From positions 2,852,001 through 2,916,000 of the forward strand of contig CBDHES010000002.1 of the NCBI GenBank assembly GCA_965262175.1: a stretch of 64,000 nt of DNA, written 5' to 3'. This DNA is from CADEDH01 sp965262175. Lineage in GTDB: Bacteria; Actinomycetota; Acidimicrobiia; Acidimicrobiales; SZUA-35. Shown piece by piece: positions 8,109 through 16,148 of this stretch; the stretch's first letter is position 1, and each line of letters starts with the position of its first letter. The notes below the pieces were generated by a model that saw only the letters and a program-made list of their open reading frames with translations, was not told where the DNA came from and ran no database searches. Made by a program: the position numbers and the translations under genes.

Positions 8109-8140
8109 GATGAGTTTGTGAACGAGATCACAAACTCATC
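8109..8140. promoter_or_regulatory. Perfect inverted repeat upstream of P450
   Basis: GATGAGTTTGTGA (8109-8121) is followed by six bases and its exact reverse complement (8128-8140). The core TTTGTGA/TCACAAA with short spacer is typical of TetR-type operators. It lies immediately upstream of the P450 start at 8090. The stretch from 8141 to 8319 holds no gene I can support. Confidence 0.7.
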
Positions 8141-8319
8141 TTCCACCCTCGCGCGCCGAACTGGCCCGGTCAAGAGGCAACCGACGGCGGCTCCGGCTCC
8201 AGAGGTGCTGGCCACCACGCAGGGGCCAAGTAGACCATGCTCGACGCTGAGGGCGTCGTCGGAATCGTGGAACCCTTCCTCAGGAAGCACAACCCCGCCT
8301 GATCCGGGACGTTCGCGCG

Positions 8320-8514
8320 CTAGGTGACGGGTTCAACGGCATCGGGCCGGGCCAGTGACCGGAGAGTCGCCGTGGCCACCGCCGAGCCGACCGGGTAGGC
8401 AAGGAGCCCGAAGCCCGACGCCTGCGTTCCGATCACGAATGCGGCGACATGGGACACGATCAGAGCGATGCCGAAGACGGTGACGTCGCGCACCCGGATG
8501 GGCTCTCCGATCAC
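8320..8514 (-). CDS. Tiny two-helix membrane protein coupled to sigma factor
   Basis: 64 residues from a GTG at 8512-8514, which overlaps the TGA of the sigma-factor gene (8511-8513) as GTGA. The product is two hydrophobic helices (about residues 10-30 and 34-52) with a short charged start and a soluble tail. It resembles no named family I recognise. The overlap and shared strand indicate translation as the third gene of the YCII/ECF operon. A role in controlling the sigma factor at the membrane is possible but is inference. Confidence 0.5.
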   Translation of the reverse strand: MIGEPIRVRDVTVFGIALIVSHVAAFVIGTQASGFGLLAYPVGSAVATATLRSLARPDAVEPVT

Positions 8515-9755
8515 ATGGTCAGCTCGTGTTGGCGCTGTCGCAGATGTCGTTGTTCGGCCGGGTTGTCGGTGGCCTGGATGGCGCGCTCGTAGGCGCGGTA
8601 CGCCTCCGCTGTGCGTCCGCACCGTTGTAGGAGGTCGGCTCGGATGGCGTGCCAGAGGTAGTAGGTGTCGAGCTCGAGAGGTTCGATGTCGGCGAGCGCC
8701 GCCGCTGGTCCTTCGATCTCGGCCAGAGCAACGGCGCGGTTGAGTTCGATGACCGGCGTCGGTGCGATGGCCAGGAGCTGGTCGTAGATCGTGAGGATCT
8801 GGACCCAGTCGGTGGCGGCGAGCGTGGGGGCATCGGCGTGAACGGCGTTGATGGCGGCGTGGAGTTGGTACACGCCCGGCCGCTTCATCCTGAGACAGCC
8901 CCGCAGGAGCTGGCGCGCCTCGTCGAGCATCTCGTGGTTCCAGCGAGTTCGGTCCTGCTCGCCCAATGGCACGAGCGAACCGTCGGTCGCCACGCGCGAT
9001 GGGCGCCGAGCGCTGATGAACAGCATGAGCGACAGCAACCCGCGTGTCTCGGGCTCGTCGGGCATGAGCTGTGCGATCAGTCGTGCGAGTCGGATCGCCT
9101 CGTCGCACAGCTCACCCCGATCGAGCCCATCGCCGCTCGTCGCGACGTATCCCTCGTTGTAGGTCAAGAAGATGACCGCCAGCACCACGCCGAGACGTTG
9201 GGGCAGCTGTGCGTCGTCGGGCATCCGGAACGGGATGTTCCCAGCGCGGATCTTGCGTTTCGCCCGCACGATCCGCTGTGTCATCGTCGCCTCCGACACC
9301 AGGAACGCACGGGCGATGGCGGCGGTCTCGACGCCGGCAACCAGGCGCAGCGTCAGCGCGACCTGTGCGGACTCATCCAGGGCCGGATGGCAACACATGA
9401 ACACCAGACGCAAGACATCGTCGTCGACCGACTCGCCACCGAGGTCGAAGTCGGGCCACTGACCGGCTCGGCTGGCACCGGCGGCGATGCGCTCCTTGCC
9501 GCTGCGTGCTGTGTCGCGTCGGAGCCGGTCGATGGCTCGTCGCCGAGCGACCGCGGTGATCCATGCTCCCGGGTTGCGCGGTACCCCGGTCGATTCCCAG
9601 GCCGCTGTCGCCTCGGCGAAGGCCTGTTGGGCGGCGTCCTCGGCGAGATCGAGATCTCGGAACGACCGTGCGAGCACCGCGACCACCCGACTCCACTCTT
9701 CGCGGAAGACACGATCGAGCGCCGTCGGATCGTCGGGCGCCGTAGGTGTGATCAT
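8511..9755 (-). CDS. ECF42-type RNA polymerase sigma factor with C-terminal extension
   Basis: 414 residues, about twice the length of an ordinary ECF sigma factor. Region 2 is at about residues 15-80 (REEWSRVVAVLARSFRDLDLAED within two blocks) and region 4 at about 110-170 (VETAAIARAFLVSEATMTQR). The remainder, with FLTYNEGY and the AINAVHADAPTLAATDW block, is the DUF6596/TPR-like domain typical of ECF42 proteins. In that group the C-terminal domain is needed for activity and no classical anti-sigma factor is used. The usual partner, a YCII/DGPF-domain protein, is encoded just upstream and coupled by ATGA, which fixes the start at 9755. Confidence 0.92.
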   Translation of the reverse strand: MITPTAPDDPTALDRVFREEWSRVVAVLARSFRDLDLAEDAAQQAFAEATAAWESTGVPRNPGAWITAVARRRAIDRLRRDTARSGKERIAAGASRAGQWPDFDLGGESVDDDVLRLVFMCCHPALDESAQVALTLRLVAGVETAAIARAFLVSEATMTQRIVRAKRKIRAGNIPFRMPDDAQLPQRLGVVLAVIFLTYNEGYVATSGDGLDRGELCDEAIRLARLIAQLMPDEPETRGLLSLMLFISARRPSRVATDGSLVPLGEQDRTRWNHEMLDEARQLLRGCLRMKRPGVYQLHAAINAVHADAPTLAATDWVQILTIYDQLLAIAPTPVIELNRAVALAEIEGPAAALADIEPLELDTYYLWHAIRADLLQRCGRTAEAYRAYERAIQATDNPAEQRHLRQRQHELTM

Positions 9756-10108
9756 TCGGGATGGTCGTCCATGAACGGTCGGACCTCGATCGGACAACGC
9801 GTCGCCTGCGACGTCCGCTCCGCCCACATCAACGCTTCGTCGAGATCCGCAGCGTCGATGATGCTGAACCCTCCGATCACCTCCTTACTGTCGATGAAGG
9901 GCCCGTCGGTGGTCACCGCCGTCCCGTCCCGTGCGGTGACCACCGTCGCCGTGCTCGGATCGTGCAGTCCCCCACCGAACACCCAGGAGCCCTCGGCTTG
10001 CAGCTGACGGCGCACCTCGGTGACGTCGGCCATGATCGCCTCGAGCTCATCGGGCGTCGGCGGTGTTGCGTCCGAGCGATAGCAGACGGACATCAGGTAG
10101 CGGGTCAT
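9752..10108 (-). CDS. YCII-related (DGPF-domain) protein
   Basis: 118 residues. The start MTRYLMSVCYRSD, the central TDGPFIDSKEVIGGF and the closing IEVRPF match the YciI/DGPF family, a small ferredoxin-like fold. These proteins are standard neighbours of ECF42 sigma factors; the biochemical role is unknown. The start is the ATG at 10106-10108, with GGAGA about 8 bases upstream, rather than an upstream in-frame Met. The gene overlaps the sigma-factor start by ATGA. The 284 bp upstream (10109-10392) contain its promoter and no gene. Confidence 0.9.
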   Translation of the reverse strand: MTRYLMSVCYRSDATPPTPDELEAIMADVTEVRRQLQAEGSWVFGGGLHDPSTATVVTARDGTAVTTDGPFIDSKEVIGGFSIIDAADLDEALMWAERTSQATRCPIEVRPFMDDHPE

Positions 10109-10392
10109 CGTGAGCGTCTCCTTCAATGTTGGGGTACGACCGAGCGTCGAACGTCACCACCACGTCGAACGACGACGCGCCGAACCGACACCGACGCCAA
10201 GATCCCTCGACGGCCCGACAGTAGGTGGCACCACTGAGTGCAGGGCGGCCGGCGGTTGCCGCCCGTGAACATTCTCGATCGGCGTGCCGAGCCCTGGAGG
10301 CCAGACTTGCCGCCGACCGGAGGAGCGCGTGATTGCCCTTGGTATCAGGAGGGCGACGCAGCAAGGGGCCGATGTCGACTACGGCGGACATC

Positions 10393-10833
10393 TCAGCCCG
10401 TGCTCCACAGGATGGCCGGTGGTCCAATCGTGCCGCTCGCTGGTTGGCCACGTGAGCTGGTCGCCTGCAACTCGGCCCGTAGTGGTCTGTCCTGCTCGAT
10501 CGCGTCGACGAGTAGGTCCGGAGGGATGTCGGCGAGCATGATCTTGGCGCGTGCAAACATCACGAAGGGCTCCGTCCCATCCGGCACACCCCATGACAGA
10601 TAGACGAATCTGTCGCCGCGCCGTCCGTGAACGTGATCACCGACGAAGTCGATACCGGCGCCGCTGGTTCGGACCTCGATCTCGGTGACGAACTCCGCCG
10701 ATCGTGTGGCAGGGGCCGGATCTTCCACTCCACGCTTGGACTGCAAGCCGAACACGACGCCGTGGCTGGCGTCAACGGGTGGGTCGATCACGGCGATCGT
10801 CACGGCGATGAACGTACCGGTCGGGGACGTCAT
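10393..10833 (-). CDS. DUF5990-family protein
   Basis: 146 residues. The pattern of an N-terminal strand with VTIAVIDPP, an HGVVFGLQSKRG segment, DFVGDHVHGRRGDRFVYLSW in two halves, then a MFARAKIMLADIP block matches DUF5990 proteins, which have no known function. The ATG at 10831-10833 overlaps the TGA of the ankyrin gene by ATGA, so the two are coupled. I recall such proteins next to ankyrin-repeat genes in actinobacteria, but cannot verify this here. Confidence 0.75.
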   Translation of the reverse strand: MTSPTGTFIAVTIAVIDPPVDASHGVVFGLQSKRGVEDPAPATRSAEFVTEIEVRTSGAGIDFVGDHVHGRRGDRFVYLSWGVPDGTEPFVMFARAKIMLADIPPDLLVDAIEQDRPLRAELQATSSRGQPASGTIGPPAILWSTG

Positions 10834-11948
10834 CGGAGCTCGCCCGGTCCGAACACTCCGGCCCTCGCGAGGACGGCCAGGACCTCGTTGTGACCGGCGT
10901 CGTTCGCAAGCTGCCACGGGGTGCGTCCGGATCGACCGACCGGTCGCTCAAGGTCGAGCCCGAGGTCGACGAGAAAGCGCATCCGCTTCGGCAGACCACG
11001 ATGTGCTGCGACCTCGAGCTCGTCGTAGAGGAGCTCCTCGGGCGGGGTGAGGCGCGTGCCGAATCGTTCGTACCACGGCCCGTTCGTGGTGGTTCCCAGC
11101 CCGAACTCGACGAGGAGGGCGAGATGGGCTGGGTCATCGACCGCGGTCCCGGCGAGACCATTGTTGTAGAGGGCTTGGCCATCGTTGGGGTCGGCTCCCG
11201 CTTCGAGCAACGCACGCGCCAGCTCGGACGCAGCAGGGTGCGGTGGTTGATCGGCCTCGCCGCGGCCGAACGCACCGGTGAGCGCAGTGAACGGAGGGAC
11301 GAGCCCTCGCCAAAGGAACCCGGCGTTGGGGTCTGCGCCGGCTTCGAGAAGCAGCCGAGCAGTCCTGACCGTCGAGTGCTCAGCGCCGCCGAGGTCGAGC
11401 CGGGAGAAGCAGCAGTAGAGCAGTGGCGGCCACCCGTTGGGACCGCACGGGGCGTTGACGATCGACGGTTCATGGGCGATCCGTTCGGTCATCTGCAGGT
11501 GATCACCGGTCACGGCGGTCGCAGCGATCGACGCGGCGGCGAGATCAGGGGCCTGTCGGTGCAGTGCCCGTGCCCGGTCGATTCGTTCGCCAGCGTCGTG
11601 GTCGCCGTTGTAGGACACGCATGCCAAGGCCACGAACCGGTCGGGTCGGTTGTCTGCCTTGTCGACGTCGGCCGGGTCCGGGCGGGTGTGGGCGTCGAGG
11701 AGTCCGAGCTGATCACGAAGCCGCTTCCAGCTCGGCTGCCCGTAGAGGCGTGCGACGGTCATCTGGGCATCGGCGAGCTTGAAGCCGACCGGCGGCGATG
11801 ACGAAGTCGCCTCAGCGAACCTGGGATGGAACTCGCGGATCAGATCGAGTGCGCCCTCGTCGCCGGCGAGCACGAGTCTGCGGACAAGCTTGGCTTGGCT
11901 CCGGAGATGCTCCAGCGATGCGTTCTCGGGCAAGGGAATGGCTGGCAC
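10830..11948 (-). CDS. Ankyrin-repeat protein
   Basis: 372 residues. The N-terminal part (1-80) has the LEHLRSQAKLVRRL and QPSWKRLRD motifs common to a family of bacterial ankyrin proteins. Ankyrin units appear in the second half, for example ARLLLEAGADPNAG near residue 205, ARALLEAGADPNDG near 250, LVEFGLG near 280, and TPWQLANDAGHNEVLAVLARAG at the end (two blocks). The fold binds other proteins. Loss of regular spacing between units suggests divergence. It is translationally coupled to the DUF5990 gene downstream; the partner could be that protein. Confidence 0.85.
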   Translation of the reverse strand: MPAIPLPENASLEHLRSQAKLVRRLVLAGDEGALDLIREFHPRFAEATSSSPPVGFKLADAQMTVARLYGQPSWKRLRDQLGLLDAHTRPDPADVDKADNRPDRFVALACVSYNGDHDAGERIDRARALHRQAPDLAAASIAATAVTGDHLQMTERIAHEPSIVNAPCGPNGWPPLLYCCFSRLDLGGAEHSTVRTARLLLEAGADPNAGFLWRGLVPPFTALTGAFGRGEADQPPHPAASELARALLEAGADPNDGQALYNNGLAGTAVDDPAHLALLVEFGLGTTTNGPWYERFGTRLTPPEELLYDELEVAAHRGLPKRMRFLVDLGLDLERPVGRSGRTPWQLANDAGHNEVLAVLARAGVFGPGELR

Positions 11949-12320
11949 GATGGCCCCCTTCGTCGTGCCCGTGTCCGCAACATCGGGCCCGAAAGAGGAT
12001 CAGCCGGACACCAACAACCCTGAACCAGGTGGGCTTCGCCCTTCCCGCGGACCGGCAGCACCCTGGTGTGCTTAGGCCAGGCTAATGCCACGCACTCGCT
12101 CCGGACGACACCGCCTGCCACATCTCGATGATGGCGGCCACTGAAGTAGTGCCGATACCGGAATGCCGGTTGCGATTCGTCTGACGTTGTCGCGCAAGGC
12201 CGGACGGGCGGGCGCCGACTCGCGACGCTTCTTGGTCCAACACTACGGCTACCTCACCGCGCGCCTCGACCCCGAGGACGACGAGCGACGGCAGGCTACG
12301 GCGGCGCCTGCCTGGTTTGA
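11949..12320. other. No supported gene
   Basis: 372 bases between the ankyrin gene start and the next small frame. It should hold the promoter of the ankyrin/DUF5990 operon. Open frames here are short, overlap on both strands and resemble nothing I know. Confidence 0.4.
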
Positions 12321-12584
12321 TCAGCGGCTGACCCCGGCAAGTCGAACGGATATGAGGACCGGGGCGAGTGCTGCGATGGCGAAGGCAGCAGCACCGTGGA
12401 GAATGGACGATGATGCCCACCCGACTGCCAACCCGATCGACGTGCCGACTCCAGCGAGAAGCAGCAGATGACGCGGCTGCCTCGCAATAGCCAGGAACGG
12501 CGCCAATCCTCCGCCTCCCACGTGCTCCACCGACTGTTCGCTGTCCTCTGAGTGAACTCCGCGCACACGGCAGAGAGTAGTCAT
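12321..12584 (-). CDS. Possible small membrane protein
   Basis: A frame of 87 codons whose C-terminal half has two hydrophobic helices separated by a short turn: HLLLLAGVGTSIGLAVGWA and AAAFAIAALAPVLISVRL. The first 25 residues are polar and acidic. No ribosome binding site is convincing and the family is unknown. It may be real or a chance hydrophobic frame at the left border of the repeat array. Confidence 0.35.
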   Translation of the reverse strand: MTTLCRVRGVHSEDSEQSVEHVGGGGLAPFLAIARQPRHLLLLAGVGTSIGLAVGWASSSILHGAAAFAIAALAPVLISVRLAGVSR

Positions 12585-12751
12585 CTGGATCGCCCGGTCC
12601 GTGTCGGCCGGAGCCCTCGGCCTGACCATGGAGGGCGCCGTCGACTTGGATGCGTGGGGCCCCACTATCCCCGGATCAAGAACTGAAGCCAGTGTTGGGC
12701 TGAACCGCGCCGCCACCCGTGGAACCCGAGTCGAGCCTTCCACTCGTACAG

Positions 12752-12892
12752 CCGGCGACGCTGCCGGAGACTGGTCACGGCACGATGATCCCACGTGCTG
12801 CAGCCGGGATGCTTCAGCACTCCGCACGTGCCGTGACTCTCAGTGACCCAGGTGTCCGTCGGCCGGTGATACACAGCTCCCATGAAGTGCCG
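12752..12892 (+). repeat. Cassette-junction repeat, copy 1 (141 bp, diverged)
   Basis: Begins CCGGCG and ends with CCGGTGAT...GAAGTGCCG, the border signature of the better-preserved copies to the right. The interior is diverged from both main subtypes. After its right end it continues GTTGTG, as copy 3 (14108-14230) does. It is the leftmost copy I can see. Confidence 0.55.
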
Positions 12893-13279
12893 TTGTGGCT
12901 GCCAATCCGAGGAGGGTCATTCAATGCGAGAACCAACGGGCTGGCCGTGTGCGAGACTCGTCGCCAATGACAAGGCAGTTCAGACTCGGAGGCTCGGAGA
13001 CCTCCTCTCGACGCGTCACCTTCAGCGATGTTGACCGGCCGCATGGGGATGAGCTGACGTTCTTTGCCACGCGTCTCATGGATGAGTGTCTCAATGCGTC
13101 GTGTTCGATTGAGTCGCTTGCCGGCGATAGCGGGTTCGACCTCCACTCGGAGCAGTCCTTGCCGAGCGGCGGATCAACGTTGGAGCCCCTGCGGCTGAGC
13201 GAACTCTTCGTCAACGTCGGCTCTGGGCCTCTCTGGTCTGGCCCGAGCCCCACGGTGAGTGGCGTCGACCGTCGAGTCC
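12893..13279. other. No confident gene between repeats
   Basis: Frames are open on both strands. The best is a + strand frame from ATG 12967 with moderately protein-like composition, but it runs on into the next repeat and has no ribosome binding site. Probably a decayed cassette. Confidence 0.3.
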
Positions 13280-13309
13280 CCGGTGATGTCGCGCACGCGA
13301 GGAGTGCCG
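13280..13309 (+). repeat. Right end of a cassette-junction repeat
   Basis: CCGGTGATGTCGCGCACGCG followed by AGGAGTGCCG, identical over most of its length to the right end of the copy at 15950-16072. The left part cannot be aligned with confidence. The stop codon of the GNAT remnant follows at once (13310-13312). Confidence 0.6.
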
Positions 13310-13484
13310 CTATGCATGGTCGCTGGGGTCCGGGGCGGCGTAGACGTGCTCACGCATCTCGGTGCCGTCGGGCAGACGTACTTCGACCGTCCCCAGGCGA
13401 AGCCAGCCTGTGCGTTCGTAGAGTCCGATCGCCGGCGCGAATCGGTCGACAACATCCAAGATCGGCACAAGGCCACGACGTCGA
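13310..13484 (-). pseudogene. GNAT acetyltransferase remnant, copy A
   Basis: The reading on this strand contains the C-terminal part of a GNAT acetyltransferase: VPILDVV, then AIGLYERTGWLRLGTVEVRL, PDGTEM and HVYAAP. The LYERTGW segment is the usual last helix-strand of the fold. The part that should bear the acetyl-CoA loop is replaced by the diverged repeat at 13484-13617, so the N-terminal two thirds are missing. Its stop TAG abuts the repeat at 13280-13309 directly. The same DNA, also decayed, recurs at about 20605-20830. Confidence 0.6.
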
Positions 13485-13617
13485 GCATCGTGATCGAGCG
13501 GTCTGAGCGATCGGAAACGAGACCACCGAGAGGACCGGACGGCCGACGGGTGTCGACGACCACCAGCAGTGGCACGTGCTGCCGACCAGCCGGGATGTCG
13601 AGCGCGATGTACGTGCC
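13484..13617 (+). repeat. Cassette-junction repeat, diverged long subtype
   Basis: The central run GCGATCGGAAACGAGACCAC CGAGAG (13507-13532) matches the interior of the 136-bp copies at 14810 and 17875 closely. The right end, GGGATGTCGAGCGCGATGTA then CGTGCC, matches loosely. The left border is uncertain by about 10 bases. Confidence 0.5.
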
Positions 13618-13708
13618 AGACTGCGTTCGCGCGTCCAGTGGCAGACTTGCTTGATGCTCCTCGGCTGTCGAGGATCCTCGACAGCCGGCCCTCGCTAGTC
13701 TTGTCAAC

Positions 13709-14107
13709 GTGTCCGGATTTGGCTCGCACGGTGGTGACGGCCACTACGTGGTGACCAACGCAAGCGAAGTCGAGCGTCTCCTGGAGCGCGACGTGGCTGA
13801 GCGGGATCGCGAACTGTGGCGGCACGAGCTCGACAACGCGGCGCCCTACGAGCGCATACCTTCGCTCCGTGCTCGCATCAAGCTGGCGATGTTGTACCTG
13901 GCTGATGGCGACTTTACGAGACTCCAGGAGGCACGAGCACTCGCCGACAGCGACTGGCGTGACCTGCTAGTGGCCGCAGAGTACTCCAGTACGCCGGCGA
14001 GCGGCACCACCGAGTCTCGCGTCGACAGAACAGCGCGCCAAGAAAGAGACCGTAGGGCGATCGAAAGTTGGCGGAACCGACCCGAGCCCCCGGCTGGCAC
14101 GGAGTAA
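13709..14107 (+). CDS. Small hypothetical cassette protein
   Basis: 132 residues from GTG 13709. Composition is highly charged and predicted helical, with LERDVAERDRELWRHELDN and LADGDFTRLQEARALADSDW, and no membrane or signal segment. It resembles no family I know. A GTG at 13748 or 13751 would give a shorter product. The TAA stop (14105-14107) is immediately followed by the first base of the repeat at 14108, the same arrangement as the gene ending at 17874. It is the only gene in this inter-repeat segment. Confidence 0.5.
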   Translation: MSGFGSHGGDGHYVVTNASEVERLLERDVAERDRELWRHELDNAAPYERIPSLRARIKLAMLYLADGDFTRLQEARALADSDWRDLLVAAEYSSTPASGTTESRVDRTARQERDRRAIESWRNRPEPPAGTE

Positions 14108-14230
14108 CCGGCGATGTCGAGCAGGTCAGGCGATCGGAAATCTCCGAGGCCAACGCCATCTGTGGTCGTCGCCACTCAGGGTCGTTGTGTCGCCTGCTGA
14201 CCGGTGATGTCGAACACGGGGTAAGTGCCG
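14108..14230 (+). repeat. Cassette-junction repeat, 123-bp subtype
   Basis: Runs from CCGGCG to GTAAGTGCCG. GGTCAGGCGA (14124-14133) pairs with TCGCCT-GCT-GACC (14190-14202), a 10-bp stem with a one-sided GCT bulge. The outermost CGGC pairs with the terminal GCCG. It differs from the copy at 20018-20140 at only two of 123 positions, although they lie 5.9 kb apart. It is preceded by GTAA, which supplies the stop of the gene to its left. Confidence 0.85.
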
Positions 14231-14277
14231 TTGTGCGTGCACTGGCACTTTGGCTTGCGAGTGCTACAACGGTCCTC

Positions 14278-14793
14278 GTGAGACGCTGGTTCAAGCTAGT
14301 GGCGACTGCTGTGGCGATCCTCGCAGCGGGACTGACTGCGTGCTCGCAGTCAGCGGAATCAGATGACGAACTGTCTTTTTCGACCTTCGACTGCTCGGGC
14401 TCAATCGATGCAGTGGAGGCACCTCCCGACGACTGGTCCGTGGTGCTCGATGTCATCGCCTTCCCCGACGACTCGCCGCTCCAGCGTGGCCGCTTCGATG
14501 ACGAGATCGAGCGCCATTTCTCAAAGTTCGGGTTGGTCATTCGATCTGGTTCACCACAACAGCTCCGCATCGGCGACACGTCTTATCCGAACGCTGTGAT
14601 GGGGTGGGGCGTTGGAGCATCAGATCCTGTGGGTGCACTCGACATAGAGGGGTGCACTAGCAACCGGCCCGGGGACTGGGTTGTCTATGCCGGAGGCGTT
14701 TGGACAGTGGACCCGGCCTGCGTCGAGATCGAGGTCTCGACTAGCAACGAGACCGTGTCTATCGAACTACCCATTGGTATGGCCTGCGATTGA
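14278..14793 (+). CDS. Lipoprotein in cassette
   Basis: 171 residues from GTG 14278. RR at residues 2-3, a hydrophobic run and the lipobox LTAC near residues 19-22 make a clear lipoprotein signal peptide. The mature domain is acidic and about 150 residues long, with paired Cys residues (FDCSGSI, IEGCTSN, DPACVE, GMACD) that could form disulfides outside the membrane. The family is unknown. The gene begins 47 bp after one repeat and ends 16 bp before the next, filling its segment alone. Confidence 0.65.
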   Translation: MRRWFKLVATAVAILAAGLTACSQSAESDDELSFSTFDCSGSIDAVEAPPDDWSVVLDVIAFPDDSPLQRGRFDDEIERHFSKFGLVIRSGSPQQLRIGDTSYPNAVMGWGVGASDPVGALDIEGCTSNRPGDWVVYAGGVWTVDPACVEIEVSTSNETVSIELPIGMACD

Positions 14794-14809
14794 CGTTGGT
14801 GCACCATCA

Positions 14810-14945
14810 CCGGCGTTGAGCAGCGCCTCAGGTGATCGGAAGCGAGGCCACCGAGAGCGACCATAGGAGCCGGAGGCTCCAATCGCCGCCCAGAGTGAGG
14901 CTGCTCGCCGACGGTTCGGTGATGTCGAGCACGGGGTAAGTGCCG
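14810..14945 (+). repeat. Cassette-junction repeat, 136-bp subtype
   Basis: CCGGCG to GTAAGTGCCG. GAGCAGC (14818-14824) pairs perfectly with GCTGCTC (14900-14906). A central hairpin GGAGCC-GGA-GGCTCC occupies 14866-14880. The last 30 bases match the right end of the 123-bp subtype, while the interior differs. Confidence 0.85.
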
Positions 14946-15019
14946 GTTTGTTGTGCTTGCTCCTCGCCGAGGGTGAGCATTATCGGGTGCCCGGAGGTCG
15001 CCGCGCTACCGTGGCGTGC

Positions 15020-15619
15020 GTGGAAAGGCCCACCGAGGACATCGACGGCTGCCAAGTTGCTCACGCACGCCTCACCGCCGCCATCAACGACTTGCCGGAC
15101 GCGGTCGTCAGGCAACCCTCGCTCCTACCCGACTGGACCGTCGGACACGTGCTCACCCACCTTGCCCGAAACGCTGAGGCGATGGTCCGCCGGATCGAGG
15201 CGGCCACCCGAGGCGAGCTGATTGATCAATACCCGGGCGGTGCAAGGGGACGCGCTGCACAGATCGAGGCCGGGGCCGACCGGCCCGCGCATGAGCTGAT
15301 CACGGATGTTCGCAACTGGGCTCAGCGGTTGGATGCCGTGTTCGGTTCACTGCCTGATGATCTCTGGAATCACCAGGTCCGTTCGTTGCAAGGCAGTGAG
15401 CATCCGATTGCACAGTTGCCCTTCCATCGGTGGTGGGAGGTCGAGGTACACCTTGCGGATCTCGGAATCGGCCTCACACCGGATGACTGGACGCAGCAAC
15501 TCGTCGACCAGGCCCTTCCCTGGCTGATCGCTGGATTGCGCACTCGCGCCGATGACCGGTCGCTCATGGCTTGGATGTTGGGCCGCAGCCTGCCGCCGAA
15601 CCTCGACCCGTGGCGCTGA
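15020..15619 (+). CDS. Mycothiol-dependent (maleylpyruvate isomerase-like) DinB-fold enzyme
   Basis: 199 residues. The four-helix DinB/MDMPI fold is indicated by the N-terminal helix, LPDWTVGHVLTHLARNAEAM near residue 38 and PFHRWWEVEVHLADLGIG near residue 140. The three metal-ligand positions are visible as the His of the first block (GHVLTH), Glu/His in WEVEVH and the following helix. Family members use mycothiol, found only in actinobacteria, to isomerise or conjugate small electrophiles. The GTG at 15020 is chosen; GTG 15011 is also possible. It occupies its inter-repeat segment with about 330 bases of degraded DNA after it. Confidence 0.8.
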   Translation: MERPTEDIDGCQVAHARLTAAINDLPDAVVRQPSLLPDWTVGHVLTHLARNAEAMVRRIEAATRGELIDQYPGGARGRAAQIEAGADRPAHELITDVRNWAQRLDAVFGSLPDDLWNHQVRSLQGSEHPIAQLPFHRWWEVEVHLADLGIGLTPDDWTQQLVDQALPWLIAGLRTRADDRSLMAWMLGRSLPPNLDPWR

Positions 15620-15893
15620 CGGAATCAGGGGTGTCACTGCCCCTCGGTTCGGAACGCAGCGAAAGTCCCACTCTGCCCGATGTGGGACGGCCGTGGGTCG
15701 TCGGCACTGGCGTATGTGTAGACGGTCGGGTTGCTGCCGGCGCGGGCCGCGGTGCCGCCGAACGCGCGGCCATAACCGCGTGAGGCATTGCCACCCAACG
15801 TGCCGGCCGGGCGCACGCATATCGCTCACGTCGTCAACGCCATCCACCCGCTCGGTACGGCACATCGGATCGGGGAGCGGGGACGCCCTGCGC
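15620..15893. other. Decayed stretch, no confident gene
   Basis: A frame of about 60 codons on the minus strand (15634-15816) is Gly/Ala/Ser/Tyr-rich, including NASRGYGRAFGGTAARAGSN, and looks like a protein tail, but it has no neighbour or start to support it. I regard the stretch as cassette debris. Confidence 0.3.
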
Positions 15894-15949
15894 ATGACTG
15901 CGACCCGCTCGGTAACGCCGCTCGCAACCGACGATCTGGCGCCCTGGTA
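15894..15949 (+). pseudogene. N-terminal stub of a GNAT-like gene cut by a repeat
   Basis: From ATG 15894 the translation begins MTATRSVTPLATDDLAPWYR. That is the pattern of a GNAT acetyltransferase first strand and helix (xxRPATxxDLxxWY). After 19 codons the sequence enters the repeat at 15950 and the similarity ends. The rest of the gene is missing, suggesting a cassette deletion whose endpoint is the repeat border. Confidence 0.4.
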
Positions 15950-16072
15950 CCGGCGCTGTCGTGCAGGTCGAGCGATCGGAAATCTCGGAGCCTGTCGCTA
16001 TCAGTGGCCCTGGCTACTCAGGGTCGTTGTGACCGCTGCTGACCAGTGATGTCGCGCACGCGAGGAGTGCCG
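15950..16072 (+). repeat. Cassette-junction repeat, 123-bp subtype
   Basis: CCGGCG to AGGAGTGCCG. Compared with the 14108 copy, both arms of the inner stem differ yet pairing remains: GGTC (15966-15969) with GACC (16041-16044), and AGCG (15971-15974) with CGCT (16034-16037), keeping the unpaired GCT on the right side. Its closest copy is at 19225-19347. Confidence 0.85.
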
Positions 16073-16148
16073 TACTCGCGTGCCTCTGAAAACGGCCGCG
16101 TTGGCCGAGGTGCTGACCTCTACCATCGGCGTGGCGAGGAGGAGCAGC

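Noticed and set aside
12967..13279. + strand frame starting at ATG 12967
   Set aside because: It runs into the repeat end at 13280 and beyond, has no ribosome binding site and no recognisable family; other frames are equally open.
15634..15816. Gly/Ala/Tyr-rich minus-strand frame
   Set aside because: Looks faintly protein-like but has no start signal, no family and lies in decayed DNA.
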